IMG/VR virus record: IMGVR_UViG_3300047554_000527
Location: 72,387 to 136,386 of that record
Strand: one strand, 5' to 3'
DNA from: a virus
DNA length: 64,000 nucleotides
The position numbers and the translations under genes are program-made. Below, in pieces: positions 1 through 6,755 of this stretch. Under the pieces are notes generated by a model. It ran no database searches, was not told where the DNA came from, and saw only the letters and a list, made by a program, of their open reading frames with translations. How positions within the stretch are numbered: position 1 is the stretch's first letter; every line of letters starts with the position of its first letter.

Positions 1-20
1 ATCATACTGTAATTATAAAA

Positions 21-45
21 GAAAAGGCCGCCGAAGCAGCCTTTT
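21..45 (-). terminator. Rho-independent terminator
   Basis: A GC-rich stem with a TTCG tetraloop is flanked by A and T runs. Read on the minus strand it ends in CCTTTTCTTTTA, just after the stop of the outer-membrane protein gene. Confidence 0.85.
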
Positions 46-63
46 GATTATCTAAAGTTCAAA

Positions 64-513
64 TTAGAACTTGTACTTTAGACCGGCAGCAACAGTGTTA
101 CCGTCAAATGCCTTAACACGGTCTTGACCGTATTGGCGACGAGCATCAACTGTAAAATCAACTGCCTTACTCAATGGAACAGCGGCACCAACACCTACGG
201 TCATTGCGTAACCTTCAACTGCGGAACTGTTATGCAGATGAGCAACACCGAGCTTAGGAGTGATTGTGACTGGGCCTAGTTTGGCTGCGTCATAACCAAC
301 TGTTAGGCTCAAACGATCTTGATCGTTAGCTTCCTTAGTGAAACGGTCGAAGCCGGCTGTGACACCAACCTTACCATACTTTTGGCCAAGAGTAACTCCA
401 TAACCAGTGTTGTTTTCACCAACGTATTCACGGCTGGCATTAACGCCTACTTCTAATGCAGATGCGGCGGTAGCAGCCAAAGCGATCAAAGATGCGATTG
501 CAATTTTCTTCAT
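64..513 (-). CDS. small outer-membrane beta-barrel protein
   Basis: 149 residues. Residues 1-19 form a classic signal peptide (MKK, then a hydrophobic Ala-rich stretch ending in ASA), so export to the periplasm is expected. The rest consists of alternating polar and hydrophobic strands rich in Gly and aromatics, and the protein ends in YKF, the terminal-Phe signature of outer-membrane barrels. The size fits an eight-stranded Opa/OmpA-like barrel. It has its own sigma-70 promoter, an AAAGGAAAG ribosome site and its own terminator, so it is a single-gene unit. Phage outer-membrane proteins such as lambda Lom alter the host surface; a role in superinfection exclusion or host-surface change is inferred only. 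Confidence 0.8.
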   Translation of the reverse strand: MKKIAIASLIALAATAASALEVGVNASREYVGENNTGYGVTLGQKYGKVGVTAGFDRFTKEANDQDRLSLTVGYDAAKLGPVTITPKLGVAHLHNSSAVEGYAMTVGVGAAVPLSKAVDFTVDARRQYGQDRVKAFDGNTVAAGLKYKF

Positions 514-557
514 AATTTACTTTCCTTTTAATTTAGATGAATTTACATCATCATACT

Positions 558-587
558 ATTATATATCAGTATTTGCCATGATGTCAA
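558..587 (-). promoter_or_regulatory. sigma-70 promoter for the outer-membrane gene
   Basis: On the minus strand a perfect TTGACA (582-587) is followed after 18 bases by a perfect TATAAT (558-563), about 45 bases upstream of the start codon at 513. Confidence 0.8.
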
Positions 588-600
588 TAGATTCTGGGTA

Positions 601-624
601 AAAGAAAACCCGCCGAAGCGGGTT
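601..624 (-). terminator. Rho-independent terminator after the tmRNA
   Basis: The stem AACCCGC-TTCG-GCGGGTT runs into TTTCTTTT on the minus strand, directly after the tmRNA coding piece. It probably ends the whole permuted tmRNA transcript. Confidence 0.85.
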
Positions 625-627
625 CTG

Positions 628-788
628 AGTTTCTGTTGCGAGGTATGTCTTACCCCAGGACGCTTTTAATCAAGCGGCCAATGCGTAACTTTCGTCATTT
701 GCATTTATTTTTGATTTGCTTTTTACGACTACTCCTGTCGTGCTGTCCACTCTGTTACTCTTTGCCCTGTCGAAACCATGACTGGCCC
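628..788 (-). ncRNA. ssrA: two-piece tmRNA, coding piece (5' tRNA-like half plus tag)
   Basis: On the minus strand the piece opens with GGGCCAG (782-788), which pairs over 7 bp (one G-U) with CUGGUCC of the acceptor piece (883-889). The D-arm-like GGTTTCGACAGGG follows, then a pseudoknot-like segment, and then a resume frame (702 down to 670) reading GCA AAT GAC GAA AGT TAC GCA TTG GCC GCT TGA, i.e. tag ANDESYALAA, nearly the E. coli tag. After the tag, 653-663 (GCGTCCTGGGG) pairs with 1001-1010 (CTCCACACGC) of the other piece, forming helix 5 across the break; 743-747 (ACAGC) can pair with 935-939 (GCTGT) as part of helix 2. tmRNA rescues stalled ribosomes and tags the nascent chain for degradation. 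The 3' end is approximate. Confidence 0.93.
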
Positions 789-789
789 A

Positions 790-864
790 TCATAAAAGGA
801 CTAGAGCAAATACTACCACTACAACTACTACACCTATTGCTAGGCTACCTAAGTTGTCATCCAT
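790..864 (-). CDS. 24-residue hydrophobic peptide encoded inside the tmRNA spacer
   Basis: A complete frame lies in the 90-nt segment between the CCA end of the acceptor piece (879) and the 5' end of the coding piece (788). It has a strong Shine-Dalgarno AAAGGAG (871-877), seven bases before ATG, and its TGA ends one base before the mature coding piece. The peptide starts MDDNLGSLAIG, continues with seven valines and ends FALVLL: an acidic head plus one membrane-spanning helix, without Lys or Arg. The family is not recognised. Because the spacer is removed during tmRNA maturation, processing would release a mini-mRNA for it. Function is unknown; a small membrane effector is one guess. Confidence 0.6.
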   Translation of the reverse strand: MDDNLGSLAIGVVVVVVVFALVLL

Positions 865-878
865 GCTAATCTCCTTTA

Positions 879-1015
879 TGGTGGACCAGGCGGGAGTCGA
901 ACCCGCGTCCAGAACACTTTTCTCTTTGCTTCATACAGCAATAACTTATATTTAAACATCTTTTTTAAAAGATGTCAAATACTTTGGCAAACTTCCCAGG
1001 GCGTGTGGAGCCTTT
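879..1015 (-). ncRNA. ssrA: two-piece tmRNA, acceptor piece (T arm and CCA)
   Basis: Read on the minus strand, this piece comes before the coding piece, so the gene is circularly permuted. It holds the 3' strand of helix 5 (1001-1010), an A/T-rich hairpin (ACATC...GATGT near 957-976), part of helix 2 (935-939), the conserved GGACGC leading into a T arm (stem GCGGG/CCCGC with TTCGACT loop, 891-907), the acceptor strand CTGGTCC (883-889), discriminator A and an encoded CCA (879-881). The 5' boundary is approximate. Permuted tmRNA genes are known in alphaproteobacteria, some cyanobacteria and one betaproteobacterial lineage; the tag type here fits the last. Confidence 0.92.
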
Positions 1016-1062
1016 ACCGAGCCTTGTGTCCCTTTGCTATGCAAGATTGCCCCTGCGAAAGC

Positions 1063-1080
1063 GATGCAAAATTTTGCATC
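1063..1080 (-). repeat. 18-bp perfect palindrome upstream of the tmRNA
   Basis: GATGCAAAATTTTGCATC is its own reverse complement. It lies between the desaturase stop (1085) and the acceptor piece. In RNA it would form a hairpin; it could be a processing signal separating the desaturase mRNA from the pre-tmRNA, or a protein-binding site. No U-run follows, so a terminator is unlikely. Confidence 0.6.
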
Positions 1081-1084
1081 AAAT

Positions 1085-1837
1085 TTATTTAACTTCTGTT
1101 TTAAAAAATTTTTCTACAATACTGCCTGCAGGATCATATTCTCCTTGGTAGATAGCATGGTTATATAAGTTTGGGTACTTATGATGATTATTATGCAATC
1201 CTTCACTTAAGGAGATAATTTGAAACTGTGTGTTTGCACTAAGATCTAATGTATCATAATTTTTATAGAAAAATTTTCCAGAATTATGCGATAAAAATGT
1301 TCTAACTAAGTTAGTGTGTATCGTTGTGAAACCTACAGCAGTTAAAAGAAATAGTGTAATTCTGTAGTCTATTAACAGAGTCAATACTAAAATAAACAGC
1401 CAAATATGCAAATAATGTTTGTGAAAGAAATATACTGTTGGGTCTTTTATAAGATCATGTGGGATCCTAATTTTCTTCTTTAAGAAATATTCAACACTGT
1501 TTAAAGTAAAGAAAAAATTCTTAAAAATTCCATCTCTAGAGTTATGCGGATCTAAATCTGTATCACTGTGCTTGTGATGATGTCTATGAACAGCAACCGC
1601 ATGTATGATACTACCTTGGCCTGACAACAGGTGTGTTAGAAGTAAGAATATTTTTCTTTTCGGCCCTGTTTCAAAACTTCTATGACTTAGGTATCTGTGA
1701 TAACAAATTGCATTGCCAAAAATAGAAATTACAAAATGAAAACAAAATGCTGCCAAGATCCAAAATATACTAGCATAGACTATGCTATAAACAAGCGATG
1801 AGATTCCTAATATCCAAAACAATCTTACCGACCACAT
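1085..1837 (-). CDS. membrane fatty acid desaturase (acyl-CoA/lipid type), copy 1
   Basis: 250 residues. The three histidine boxes that bind the di-iron centre are present: HRYLSH (47-52), HRHHH (84-88) and HNNHH (215-219), set among hydrophobic membrane segments. Enzymes of this family insert a cis double bond into acyl chains in the membrane, using O2 and an electron donor. At 250 residues it is a compact version, and no cytochrome b5 domain is seen. Its ATG overlaps the stop of the dCMP deaminase by one base (TAATG), so the two are co-translated. A second, diverged desaturase lies at 19568-20314. The gene looks A/T-richer than its neighbours. Likely role: changing host membrane fluidity. 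Confidence 0.9.
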   Translation of the reverse strand: MWSVRLFWILGISSLVYSIVYASIFWILAAFCFHFVISIFGNAICYHRYLSHRSFETGPKRKIFLLLTHLLSGQGSIIHAVAVHRHHHKHSDTDLDPHNSRDGIFKNFFFTLNSVEYFLKKKIRIPHDLIKDPTVYFFHKHYLHIWLFILVLTLLIDYRITLFLLTAVGFTTIHTNLVRTFLSHNSGKFFYKNYDTLDLSANTQFQIISLSEGLHNNHHKYPNLYNHAIYQGEYDPAGSIVEKFFKTEVK

Positions 1838-2346
1838 TAAATTTTGATTACCTCTATCTTAGACTTTTCTAAAAACTTTATTCCCGCATCATCTCGATAG
1901 TTTTCACCGAACCAAACACGACGAATACCTGACTGATAAATGAGCTTGGCACACTCGATACAAGGAGCGGTAGTAACAAAAAGGTCAGCCCCAACGCCAC
2001 TGTTGTGAGACTTCGCCAATTTTGCAATAGCATTTGATTCAGCATGGAGGACCTCTGGTTTAGTTTTAAGACGGTAGCGACCAATATATGCACCATCCTC
2101 GTCAGAGGTTTCAATGAATGGATACGCTGCCTCAAGTTCGTCGTAGTGCAGATCTTCAAATTGCGGATTCCAAAACTCTTTGTCTTCGCAGTTGTTGTCC
2201 CAACCTGCTGGCATACCATTATAGCCATAGCTGATAACCGTGTCATCTTTGACAATTACTGCACCCACGTGTCTGCGCTTGGCATGACTAAGTTCTGCGG
2301 CTCGACGAGCCCAGTCCATGTATAAATCTATATATTTTTGTTTCAT
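1837..2346 (-). CDS. dCMP/deoxycytidylate deaminase
   Basis: 169 residues of the zinc-dependent cytidine/dCMP deaminase family. The zinc and proton-shuttle motif HAE is at 101-103 and PCIEC at 128-132; the N-terminal GAVIV...NGMPAG segment is also typical of dCMP deaminases. The enzyme turns dCMP into dUMP, the substrate of the ThyX encoded three genes upstream. It starts by a one-base stop/start overlap with the preceding spike/peptidase gene and ends in the same kind of overlap with the desaturase, so it belongs to one translationally coupled run. Confidence 0.95.
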   Translation of the reverse strand: MKQKYIDLYMDWARRAAELSHAKRRHVGAVIVKDDTVISYGYNGMPAGWDNNCEDKEFWNPQFEDLHYDELEAAYPFIETSDEDGAYIGRYRLKTKPEVLHAESNAIAKLAKSHNSGVGADLFVTTAPCIECAKLIYQSGIRRVWFGENYRDDAGIKFLEKSKIEVIKI

Positions 2347-3167
2347 TAGGCTACTCGCCAGATACTGTCAATGTTAGGGTTAGTTAAAGGTGTGCCGCCA
2401 GCATAGCTAATTGTAACATCACCGTCGCTAGGGTTGTTGTTCTTACCAGAAGTCGGAGTTTGGTTGCCTCCAACAAAAGTAGCCTTGCCATTGTTTAAGG
2501 TATAGATAAAATTAACGTGGCTATACTTCCAAAGAACAATATCACCGGGCTGAGCAGTAGCAGGAGTTACTTGGGTTGCGCCCCATCGATTAGGTTGTTG
2601 TTTAATGGCTTTTGCACTGGCTGTTTGAACATAGGTCTTTCCGGAGCATTTTAGCGCAAAATTAACAAAGCCCATACACCATGCGGTCTGGTCTGTGTTC
2701 CAAGGACTTCCGGAGTATCCCAATGCTTGCCATATCTTTAAAATGTTCTTATTGCTGGTGCCGCCACCTTGTCCAGACTCACGCCACATGCCTCGACCTG
2801 CTTCCTCGAGTGTAGCAGTTAGGAAAGGAATAATACCACTGGCAGTAGCTACATCAACAATACCTGTAGATGTTGTTGTATCTTCCGGAGTACCAGGATA
2901 GTTAGGTTTAACACCGTCCCGAGCAGCTTCTTTATTATAAAAGCTGTCAGGATTGCTAACGTATGCAGTTGTAGTCTCTGCGGCTGCTGTAACTTCTGCG
3001 GTGTATAGTGTCGGAGCAGAATTAATTGTGATGCCAACAAACCCTGCACTAGTACCTTCCTCTAACCATAAGGCTATCGGTACATTATTGGCATAGACAT
3101 TTGAACTGTGATAAACGTCCGCCACATGGACTACTCCATGAACTCCTGCGCCTGCTACATACGGCAT
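2346..3167 (-). CDS. PAAR-like spike protein fused to a cysteine peptidase-like (TIGR02594/CHAP type) domain
   Basis: 273 residues. The first 35 residues (a His/Val-rich stretch, then SSNVYANNVPIAL) resemble PAAR repeats that cap phage and type VI spikes. From about residue 120 the protein resembles the TIGR02594/NlpC-CHAP group: TAWCMGFVNFAL with probable catalytic Cys164, GDIVLWKYSHVNFIY with His217, and GGNQ at 233-236. The inferred role is to sit at the baseplate tip and cut peptidoglycan during entry. Upstream is AGGAGATAG, and a late-type GTAAATA octamer at about 3188-3195, which fits late expression. The substrate (amidase or endopeptidase) cannot be told. Confidence 0.75.
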   Translation of the reverse strand: MPYVAGAGVHGVVHVADVYHSSNVYANNVPIALWLEEGTSAGFVGITINSAPTLYTAEVTAAAETTTAYVSNPDSFYNKEAARDGVKPNYPGTPEDTTTSTGIVDVATASGIIPFLTATLEEAGRGMWRESGQGGGTSNKNILKIWQALGYSGSPWNTDQTAWCMGFVNFALKCSGKTYVQTASAKAIKQQPNRWGATQVTPATAQPGDIVLWKYSHVNFIYTLNNGKATFVGGNQTPTSGKNNNPSDGDVTISYAGGTPLTNPNIDSIWRVA

Positions 3168-3190
3168 AAACTATCTCCTAATAGCTATAT

Positions 3191-3478
3191 TTACGCCAAT
3201 GCAATGCCAGTTGTGCCCTGCATGTATTGATCGGCAGCGTCTTTCTTGCTAGGGCCCATTGCTAGGATATGCTGATGCTTGAGCTTAACTTCGTCCTTAT
3301 TCACAAGGAACATAAACGGAATCATGCCCAATCCCTGAGGTCCTAGTGTAACTGCTAAGGGCTTAGAAATCTTAACATGATCGGCAATGTCTTCTTCTAG
3401 ACGGGCAATAATTTCTTCACCGGTGATTAATTTGATACTGACAACATCACCTGTTGCCATTGGCTTTTCTATTAACAT
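3191..3478 (-). CDS. small Sm-like beta-barrel protein, unknown role
   Basis: 95 residues. The core GDVVSIKLITGEEIIARLEED resembles the strand pattern of Sm/LSm barrels, and small proteins of this kind occur in T4-like cyanophages. RNA binding is possible but untested; no Hfq YKH motif is seen. The ATG overlaps the stop of the preceding gene by one base; a second ATG (MATGDVV) six codons later is an alternative start. Confidence 0.65.
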   Translation of the reverse strand: MLIEKPMATGDVVSIKLITGEEIIARLEEDIADHVKISKPLAVTLGPQGLGMIPFMFLVNKDEVKLKHQHILAMGPSKKDAADQYMQGTTGIALA

Positions 3479-3873
3479 TATAATTCTCCTGATTCTGCTA
3501 GTTTCAACATTAAGCTGTAATGTTCAAATGCTTTCCTAACTGCCGGATACATATCCCGCAATTCTTTTTCTCGTTCTTTCTGTTCTAGCACTGCTTGGAA
3601 CAGATTGTAGTGTCCAGTTTGCTTTGCATTGTTGAATACCTGTTCTTCAAAATCTGCAATGCGTTCAAGCTCACTTTCTGCGATCTCAACAGTGTATAAA
3701 GGTTCTGTGTCACGAACAACATCAATATGATTTTGTATCATATCGAAGTTGCCGGGATCTCTAAAGAAGTTTAGATTGACCTTATGATAGACATGTGCTC
3801 GCTTGTTTGTATCAAGCACACGTATCCTGTGATGCTCGCAGAACTTCTTTTTGATGTCATTCTGGTTGGACAT
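3478..3873 (-). CDS. conserved phage hypothetical protein with a C-terminal RKAFEHY motif
   Basis: 131 residues from ATG at 3871-3873, giving a 17-base overlap with thyX; the longer open frame upstream only shadows thyX. The protein is charged and mainly helical, and ends with AVRKAFEHYSLMLKLAESGEL-like sequence. The same RKA-(Y/F)-EHY motif ends the protein at 4525-4995 on the other side of thyX. Function is unknown. Confidence 0.75.
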   Translation of the reverse strand: MSNQNDIKKKFCEHHRIRVLDTNKRAHVYHKVNLNFFRDPGNFDMIQNHIDVVRDTEPLYTVEIAESELERIADFEEQVFNNAKQTGHYNLFQAVLEQKEREKELRDMYPAVRKAFEHYSLMLKLAESGEL

Positions 3874-4528
3874 ACTCTGTGACCATTGGGAAGATTTCGG
3901 CAATGACATTAGCACATGCACGAGCAACTTCCATATGTTCGCGCTGTGTTCCATTACCACTACGCAACTCGATAAAATGAACCCAAGAACGTAGTGTGCC
4001 GTTCATATATAAACGACTAACTGTATTACCTTCTGGTAAGATTGCACGAGCCTGTTCTTTAGCAATACCGTTTTCAATGGCCCAGGCATAGTTTTCTTTC
4101 ACAAGATCAATAACCTGTTGCTGTCTGCGATCCCACTCAGCAATTAACTCACGGTTATCTGTAGTGACACTGTTCTGACGATTCTTTGTGTCTTGCAGTC
4201 TAGCATCGCGAACTACAAAGTCTAGATCCTTAGTAGGATCTGCATAACGCTGACTGAACTCCTGGAAGCTAAAGCTACGATGTCTTAGGATTTGGCGAGC
4301 TATGTCGCGAGTAGTTTCGATTTCTAAACAGGCACTGACCATCTCCAATGGACTCCAATGCTTGTGTTTAACTAAGTAGCGGATCAGCTTTTCGGCAGTG
4401 TCCATGTTGTACTGATTAGCTGGATTACTAACACGAGCACAGAAAGCAATAAGTTCCTGCGCATCCATTAGTCCTTCGTCGTACATAGCACGACTAGGTT
4501 TGCTAGACGAAATTAATTTAACTTTCAT
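3857..4528 (-). CDS. thyX: flavin-dependent thymidylate synthase
   Basis: 223 residues. The diagnostic ThyX motif RHR-x7-S is present (RHR at 82-84, Ser92, followed by QRY). ThyX methylates dUMP to dTMP using FAD, NADPH and methylene-tetrahydrofolate; with the dCMP deaminase and ribonucleotide reductase here it completes a dTTP supply route. The length is normal for phage ThyX. It overlaps the upstream gene by four bases (ATGA type) and the downstream gene by 17, so it is translationally coupled. Confidence 0.96.
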   Translation of the reverse strand: MKVKLISSSKPSRAMYDEGLMDAQELIAFCARVSNPANQYNMDTAEKLIRYLVKHKHWSPLEMVSACLEIETTRDIARQILRHRSFSFQEFSQRYADPTKDLDFVVRDARLQDTKNRQNSVTTDNRELIAEWDRRQQQVIDLVKENYAWAIENGIAKEQARAILPEGNTVSRLYMNGTLRSWVHFIELRSGNGTQREHMEVARACANVIAEIFPMVTEYVQPE

Positions 4529-4995
4529 TTATCTTCTTTCTTTGTTGGTAGGTCACACAAGGCTTCCATAGTCTTGTAGTGCTCATATGCTTTGCGTAGT
4601 GCTTCGAACTGTTCTAACTTTTCTGGGTTAGGTTGTAGGATGGCAAGGCGTTTGTTAATAGTTTCAATAGTTTCTTTAAAACTAACACCGCCTACTGTTA
4701 AATTTCCAGTAATTTCAGTATCTCCACTTACATGAAGTTTTTTATCGTCAGCAGTTGCAATGGCGCTAACTGTGTTAGCTGTAGAATAGGTATAGTTAGA
4801 CATATTTCCCCAAGTTCCGTTAAAACCCGCACCAGTTGATATAGTATAACTAGATCCTTGTGCGCCTATTGTAGATGTTGCCATAGAAGTCTTCATTAGG
4901 TCGTCAATCTCTTGAGCAGTAAAGCCTACATCTATTGTAAGATCGGTTGATGACCAATTATATTGATTAACTTTGAAGGTGTTGTCTGAGCTCAT
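4525..4995 (-). CDS. phage structural-type protein with beta-repeat middle and helical C-terminus
   Basis: 156 residues. Residues 1-90 are Ser/Thr/Gly-rich. Then comes LHVSGDTEITGNLTVGGVSF, a pattern common in phage fibre-like proteins, followed by a helical tail ending in LRKAYEHYKTMEAL. The start overlaps the end of the glutaredoxin gene by 29 bases. A virion or fibre-associated role is likely but not shown. It is unusual to find it between two nucleotide-metabolism genes. Confidence 0.7.
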   Translation of the reverse strand: MSSDNTFKVNQYNWSSTDLTIDVGFTAQEIDDLMKTSMATSTIGAQGSSYTISTGAGFNGTWGNMSNYTYSTANTVSAIATADDKKLHVSGDTEITGNLTVGGVSFKETIETINKRLAILQPNPEKLEQFEALRKAYEHYKTMEALCDLPTKKEDK

Positions 4996-5194
4996 TGAAT
5001 CCCCCGATTAACTGCTCGTTAATAAAGATTTGCGGCAATGTCCTTGCATTAGGAACGGCTTCTAATAGTTGTTCCTTGGTCCAAGTACCTTCTGTGATGT
5101 TGCGTTCTTCGTACTCAATACCACGGCTTTTTAATAAAGCCTTGGCTTGGTCACAGTAAGGACACATGTTTTTACTCCATACGATTGCTGTCAT
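4967..5194 (-). CDS. glutaredoxin
   Basis: 75 residues with redox motif CPYC (11-14), the TLPQIFI segment with cis-Pro, and the GGFNEL glutathione-binding loop. It resembles GrxC/NrdH-type donors and phage T4 NrdC. The likely role is to reduce the C-terminal cysteine pair of the phage NrdA (CEAC). It is the first gene after the terminator behind nrdB. Confidence 0.95.
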   Translation of the reverse strand: MTAIVWSKNMCPYCDQAKALLKSRGIEYEERNITEGTWTKEQLLEAVPNARTLPQIFINEQLIGGFNELRQHLQS

Positions 5195-5222
5195 ATAATA
5201 ATTCCTTTGTATTAGTTTAGAT

Positions 5223-5252
5223 GAAAAAAGGCCCTGAGGTCAAGGCCTTTTC
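5223..5252 (-). terminator. Rho-independent terminator after nrdB
   Basis: The stem AAAGGCC...GGCCTTT is followed by T6 on the minus strand, 15-40 bases after the nrdB stop. It separates the nrdA-erpA-iscU-nrdB unit from the glutaredoxin-thyX unit. Confidence 0.85.
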
Positions 5253-5266
5253 GTGTTTTGGCAAAA

Positions 5267-6367
5267 TTAAAGATCAGGTAACTCTTCGTATTCTACAGTG
5301 TCACTCATGACACCGATGACGTAGTTAGTGCTTTCATTTTCTTGTAGTGCAGTCTGTTTCTTATTGATATTAACGTGCTTGTTAAACCAAGGAATTGGAC
5401 TGGTCTTGGGATGTTCTTCTTGGTACTTAATTCCAATTTCTTTAAGACGAGTAAATGCTGTGTAATCAACAAAGTCTTTTAGAATCTGTGCGTTAAGTCC
5501 AATGACTACACCCTTCTTGAATAGATAATCTGCCCAGGCTTTTTCTTCTGCAATAACTTCAAGATACATTGCATAAACTTCTTGAGCACACTCTTGTTCT
5601 AGTGTTAGGAAGTCTGGGTCGTCTTTGGTAACGTTATTGATCAGCCACGCTGTCCAGTCAGCATGTAGAATTTCATCTTGTAGGATCAAGCTAATGATGT
5701 TGCCGTTACCGATATAGATTTTATTTTCTACCATTGCTAGACTTGTAGCAAAGCTCACCATAAAGCGTAGAGCCTCCAATGCGTATGATGCGTGTAATGC
5801 CATCCAGATGGCTCGCTTATGGACCATTGTATCAATCTCTTCGCCCAACTCTTTACGACAATTGAGCTGATGCAGACTCTCATAGTAACGACCAATGTTA
5901 GCAGCCATACCAACAATTTCAGTCGTATCGTGAATCTTGTTAAATTCTTCTTTAGGTACTCCATATACGTTCCTAATAATATGACTGTAGCTCTTAGAGT
6001 GAATGTTAGTTTCAAAGAAACTCCAGTTACTGACTAATGCTTCGAGTTCGGGGATCGAGATAACAGGGCTGAAAACTTGGTTAGGAGCCCTACCTTGAAT
6101 GCTATCTAGAGCAGTCTGGCGAAGTAGGTTAGAAGTAAAAATATGCTTGACCGCATCAGTGGCTTCTTTGTGATCAATTTTATCTTTGGTTAAACTAATT
6201 TCTTCTGGTACCCAGAAGAAGCCACGGGCTAGTTCTTCGTACTTTTGAATCTTAGGATACTTAACTTCCTCAAAACGCTGTACTGTTACAGGACCTTCTG
6301 GATCCAGGAACATCTTACGCTTGAGATAATTTGTTTGTTTTGATAAGTTGTATTGTGCTTTACTCAT
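5267..6367 (-). CDS. nrdB: class I ribonucleotide reductase beta subunit (radical-generating, di-metal)
   Basis: 366 residues, close to E. coli NrdB (376). Recognisable ligands are Asp88 (ALDSIQGR), Glu119 and His123 (ETNIHSKSY), the glutamate in ALEALRF, and the E-x-x-H in QDEILHADW; Tyr127 matches the radical tyrosine. The stretch between the first Glu and His is ETNIH, one residue longer than ETIH of E. coli. The acidic C-terminus (YEELPDL) is the usual docking tail for NrdA. NrdB supplies the radical for dNTP synthesis. Its ATG lies 8 bases inside iscU, so it is translationally coupled to an Fe-S scaffold gene. Confidence 0.96.
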   Translation of the reverse strand: MSKAQYNLSKQTNYLKRKMFLDPEGPVTVQRFEEVKYPKIQKYEELARGFFWVPEEISLTKDKIDHKEATDAVKHIFTSNLLRQTALDSIQGRAPNQVFSPVISIPELEALVSNWSFFETNIHSKSYSHIIRNVYGVPKEEFNKIHDTTEIVGMAANIGRYYESLHQLNCRKELGEEIDTMVHKRAIWMALHASYALEALRFMVSFATSLAMVENKIYIGNGNIISLILQDEILHADWTAWLINNVTKDDPDFLTLEQECAQEVYAMYLEVIAEEKAWADYLFKKGVVIGLNAQILKDFVDYTAFTRLKEIGIKYQEEHPKTSPIPWFNKHVNINKKQTALQENESTNYVIGVMSDTVEYEELPDL

Positions 6368-6746
6368 TTGTGTGTTTCTTTCTATAATCTTCTACTGCCG
6401 CCTTAATCGCATCTTCAGCAAGAATTGAACAGTGTATTTTAACTGGAGGTAGGGCGAGTTCTTCAGCTATTTGGGAGTTCTTAATGCTTCCTGCCTCGTC
6501 AAGAGTCTTGCCTTTAACCCACTCTGTGACAAGAGAACTTGATGCAATCGCCGATCCGCATCCATACGTCTTAAAACGGGCGTCCTCAATAATACCGGTT
6601 TCATTATTAACCTTTATCTGTAATTTCATTACGTCACCGCAGGCAGGCGCACCCACCATACCGGTGCCAATAGTTTCATCAATATCAAATTTACCAACGT
6701 TACGTGGATTTTCATAATGATCAACAACTTTGTCTGAATAGGCCAC
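6360..6746 (-). CDS. iscU: iron-sulfur cluster scaffold protein IscU
   Basis: 128 residues, co-linear with and very similar to bacterial IscU. Cluster ligands Cys36, Cys63, Cys106 and Asp38 are present, as is LPPVK (99-103), the HscA chaperone recognition motif, followed by His105-Cys106. IscU receives sulfur from IscS and iron, assembles a 2Fe-2S cluster and passes it to carriers. No iscS, hscA or hscB lies in the window, so it would have to use the host machinery. It lies between erpA (9-base gap) and nrdB (8-base overlap) in one operon. The high identity suggests recent acquisition from a proteobacterial host. Confidence 0.97.
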   Translation of the reverse strand: MAYSDKVVDHYENPRNVGKFDIDETIGTGMVGAPACGDVMKLQIKVNNETGIIEDARFKTYGCGSAIASSSLVTEWVKGKTLDEAGSIKNSQIAEELALPPVKIHCSILAEDAIKAAVEDYRKKHTNE

Positions 6747-6755
6747 GACTACTCC

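Noticed and set aside
879-1062. An ordinary one-piece tmRNA or a stand-alone tRNA at 879-910
   Set aside because: No 5' acceptor strand or tag lies upstream; both are found downstream at 628-788, proving permutation.
3874-3960. Longer N-terminus for the protein ending at 3478
   Set aside because: The extra codons lie wholly within thyX and have no initiation signal; ATG 3873 is typical for coupled genes.
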